A stretch of 64,000 nt of DNA from positions 4,450,501-4,514,500 of the forward strand of contig NZ_CP114286.1 in the NCBI RefSeq assembly GCF_027111275.1. The letters are read 5' to 3'. This DNA comes from Flavobacterium luteolum. GTDB taxonomy: Bacteria; Bacteroidota; Bacteroidia; Flavobacteriales; Flavobacteriaceae. Positions 62,171 through 64,000 of the stretch are shown piece after piece; positions within the stretch are counted from its first letter, which is position 1; each line of letters starts with the position of its first letter. The translations under genes were made by a program, and so were the position numbers. The notes under the pieces were generated by a model. It had not been told where the DNA came from. It did not search any database and saw only the letters and a list, made by a program, of their open reading frames with translations.

Positions 62171-64000
62171 ATGAACAAAGATTACCCAATTCCAGAAAAC
62201 GAACTACAACGTTTAGCTGCCCTTAAACGTTATAATATACTTGACACGCTTCCAGACAATGCTTTTGACGATGCTACAAAGCTTGTTTCTTATATCTGTG
62301 GCGTACCAATTGCCCATATTTCTTTTATCGATGAAGACAGACAATGGTTTAAATCGGAGATTGGAATTGGAGTTTCTGAAGTGCCAAGAGAAATAACTTT
62401 CTGCAATTACACTATTTTAGATACAGAAATTGTAGAAATCAATGATACCCATGTCAATGAAAGATTTAAAGACGATCCCAATGTTACTGGAGGTTTCAAT
62501 GTGAGATTTTATGCTGGTGTACCGCTTACAACGCCAGATGGCTATAATATAGGAACATTATGCGCTATTGATCACGAAGTTAAAGAATTGAATGAAAATC
62601 AGCGTAATGCACTTTCTATTATAGCGAAACACGTAATCGCACAGCTGGAATTAGGCACAAAAAACAGTCAATTATATACACAGAGAAAAATTGCCGAGCG
62701 TGCCGTTTTGGCGAGAGATAGTTTTTTGGCCAATATGAGCCACGAAATTAGAACTCCGTTAAACGCTATTATCGGATTCACAGATTTGCTTGCGCAAACC
62801 GAACTCGACGATACACAGCGCGATTATATTGGAAGTGTACAGATTGCAGGCGAAAATTTGCTTCTGATTGTAAATGATATTCTAGATCTTTCAAAAATTG
62901 AATCTGGAAATTTACCTATCGAATCTGAACCATTTAATCTGAAGAAAACACTTAAACATGTTTATAGTTTACTCAAAGTAAAAGCACAGAAAGACGTTGA
63001 GTTTAATCTTTTTCTTGATGCCGAATTGCCAGATTTGGTTGTTGGCGATCAAGGAAGATTAAATCAGATCTTGGTAAACCTTATAGGTAATGCGCTTAAG
63101 TTTACAAATGAAGGAGAAGTAACCGTTTCGGTAAAGAAAATAGAGGAAACGGAAGATGGCTATTCGTTTAAGTTTTCTATAAAAGATACCGGAATCGGAA
63201 TCCCAAAAGATAAACTCGAAACTATTTTTGAACGTTTTACGCAAGGCGAAGAAAGTACGACACGAACATTTGGCGGTACCGGACTCGGACTGAATATTGT
63301 AAAACAATTAGTAGAACTTCAGAAAGGAGAAGTTCACGTAAAAAGTACTCTAAATCGCGGTTCGGAGTTTTTCTTTACCCTTTCATACAAAAAATCAAAC
63401 TTTGAGGAAACAACGGTAAAAACAGTTTCTAAAAACGATTTAGGAAATCTTAAAATATTGCTTTGCGAAGACAATGTTCTAAACCAAAAGCTTGCAAAAA
63501 GCGTAATTAATAATTTTGGTTTCGATTTGGATATTGCACAAAATGGTGAAGAGGGTATTGAGCTTTTGTCTCAAAATGAATATGATTTGGTTTTAATGGA
63601 TTTGCAGATGCCTGTAAAAGATGGCTACCAAACCACAGAATACATCAGGAATGAAATGAATTCCAGCATACCAATTATTGCCATGACAGCACATTCTTTG
63701 GTAGGAGAGCAGGAGCGATGCTACAAAGTGGGAATGAATGCTTATGTACCAAAGCCTTTTAAACAGTCGATACTTTTAAAAGCCATAAAAACGGTAATGA
63801 CACCAGACAGTGATGCACATCATAAAAGAATTATCGATATGTCTTTTTTGGATGAAATGTCTGGGGGCGATCCCGAATTTAGGGAAGATATGATAGGTCT
63901 TTTTATTGAAAAAATTCCAAGTCAATCGGCACAGTTAGAAGAAGCTTTTAAAAACACCGATTACGACAGCGTAAAAAAACTGGCTCATAATATGAAATCA
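62171..64000 (+). CDS. Hybrid sensor histidine kinase (GAF-HisKA-HATPase-receiver-Hpt), 3' end outside window
   Basis: Open reading frame of 610 residues running off the window. Order of domains: GAF (about 25-165; YNILDTLPDNAFDDATKLVSYICGVPIAHISFIDEDRQWFK), a short helix, HisKA with His191 in FLANMSHEIRTPLNAIIGF, HATPase_c (NQILVNLIGNALKFTNEG, DTGIGIPKDKL, GGTGLGLNIVKQLV), a receiver with Asp477 in LVLMDLQMPVKDGYQ, and the start of an Hpt domain whose phosphotransfer His606 appears in KLAHNMKS. No transmembrane helix is seen, so it is cytoplasmic and probably senses an internal small molecule or redox state through GAF. It is an ArcB-like phosphorelay; the output regulator is not in view. 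Confidence 0.93.
   Translation, partial: MNKDYPIPENELQRLAALKRYNILDTLPDNAFDDATKLVSYICGVPIAHISFIDEDRQWFKSEIGIGVSEVPREITFCNYTILDTEIVEINDTHVNERFKDDPNVTGGFNVRFYAGVPLTTPDGYNIGTLCAIDHEVKELNENQRNALSIIAKHVIAQLELGTKNSQLYTQRKIAERAVLARDSFLANMSHEIRTPLNAIIGFTDLLAQTELDDTQRDYIGSVQIAGENLLLIVNDILDLSKIESGNLPIESEPFNLKKTLKHVYSLLKVKAQKDVEFNLFLDAELPDLVVGDQGRLNQILVNLIGNALKFTNEGEVTVSVKKIEETEDGYSFKFSIKDTGIGIPKDKLETIFERFTQGEESTTRTFGGTGLGLNIVKQLVELQKGEVHVKSTLNRGSEFFFTLSYKKSNFEETTVKTVSKNDLGNLKILLCEDNVLNQKLAKSVINNFGFDLDIAQNGEEGIELLSQNEYDLVLMDLQMPVKDGYQTTEYIRNEMNSSIPIIAMTAHSLVGEQERCYKVGMNAYVPKPFKQSILLKAIKTVMTPDSDAHHKRIIDMSFLDEMSGGDPEFREDMIGLFIEKIPSQSAQLEEAFKNTDYDSVKKLAHNMKS

Noticed and set aside
1..64000. tRNA, rRNA or phage modules
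   Set aside because: Reading both strands of the intergenic regions showed no tRNA cloverleaf, no ribosomal RNA-like GC-rich stretch and no integrase or phage structural genes.

Overview
The window looks like the chromosome of a Flavobacterium-type member of the Bacteroidota. It is strongly AT-rich, Shine-Dalgarno sequences are largely absent, and candidate promoters follow the Bacteroidota pattern (TTTG, about 17-20 bases, TAnnTTTG). It encodes SusC/SusD pairs, hybrid two-component systems, PorP/SprF proteins and type IX secretion sorting domains of both type A and type B. I see no rRNA, tRNA, CRISPR array, prophage or complete insertion sequence. All assignments come from reading the sequence and from memory of protein families; no searches were run.

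Layout. Bases 1-1182 hold the end of a LytS-type kinase and its LytTR response regulator. Bases 1256-18395 form a polysaccharide utilisation locus (PUL). A hybrid two-component regulator is divergent from SusC, SusD, a clan GH-A hydrolase, a GH43-like protein, a GH2 enzyme, a GH43 enzyme, an aldose 1-epimerase and another GH43 enzyme. The enzyme set suggests arabinose- and galactose-containing plant glycans such as pectic arabinan or arabinogalactan (inference). Its spacers are full of palindromic repeats of several unrelated families. A FabZ-like hotdog protein without the catalytic His follows.

Bases 19078-33994 (minus strand) are a surface cassette: a 3997-residue repeat protein (about 15 Ig/PKD-like and 19 DUF11 repeats plus a type B sorting domain), a PorP/SprF protein and an OmpA/TPR/PD40 protein. 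Bases 34405-46915 are a mixed region: a BamA-type barrel, an AraC regulator with a TetX-like flavin monooxygenase, a lysine-rich histone-like protein, a stand-alone IS1595-type zinc-ribbon protein, a roadblock-like protein, a nitroreductase with a divergent HxlR regulator, a GNAT-MarR operon with a visible operator, a nitronate monooxygenase, a double SnoaL-like protein and a membrane-anchored TPR-LuxR regulator.

Bases 47078-54206 hold a small lysine-rich ORF with a hairpin, a 2046-residue secreted M4 metalloprotease and a PorT-like barrel. Bases 54233-61333 form a vitamin B12 acquisition operon: promoter, cobalamin riboswitch, BtuB-type receptor, BtuG-like propeller lipoprotein, an uncharacterised surface lipoprotein, and a protein that joins an unknown N-terminal domain, a propeller and a type IX sorting tail. 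The last two are the best candidates for under-described biology here. The window ends with an NAD(P)-binding protein and a hybrid histidine kinase cut by the window edge.
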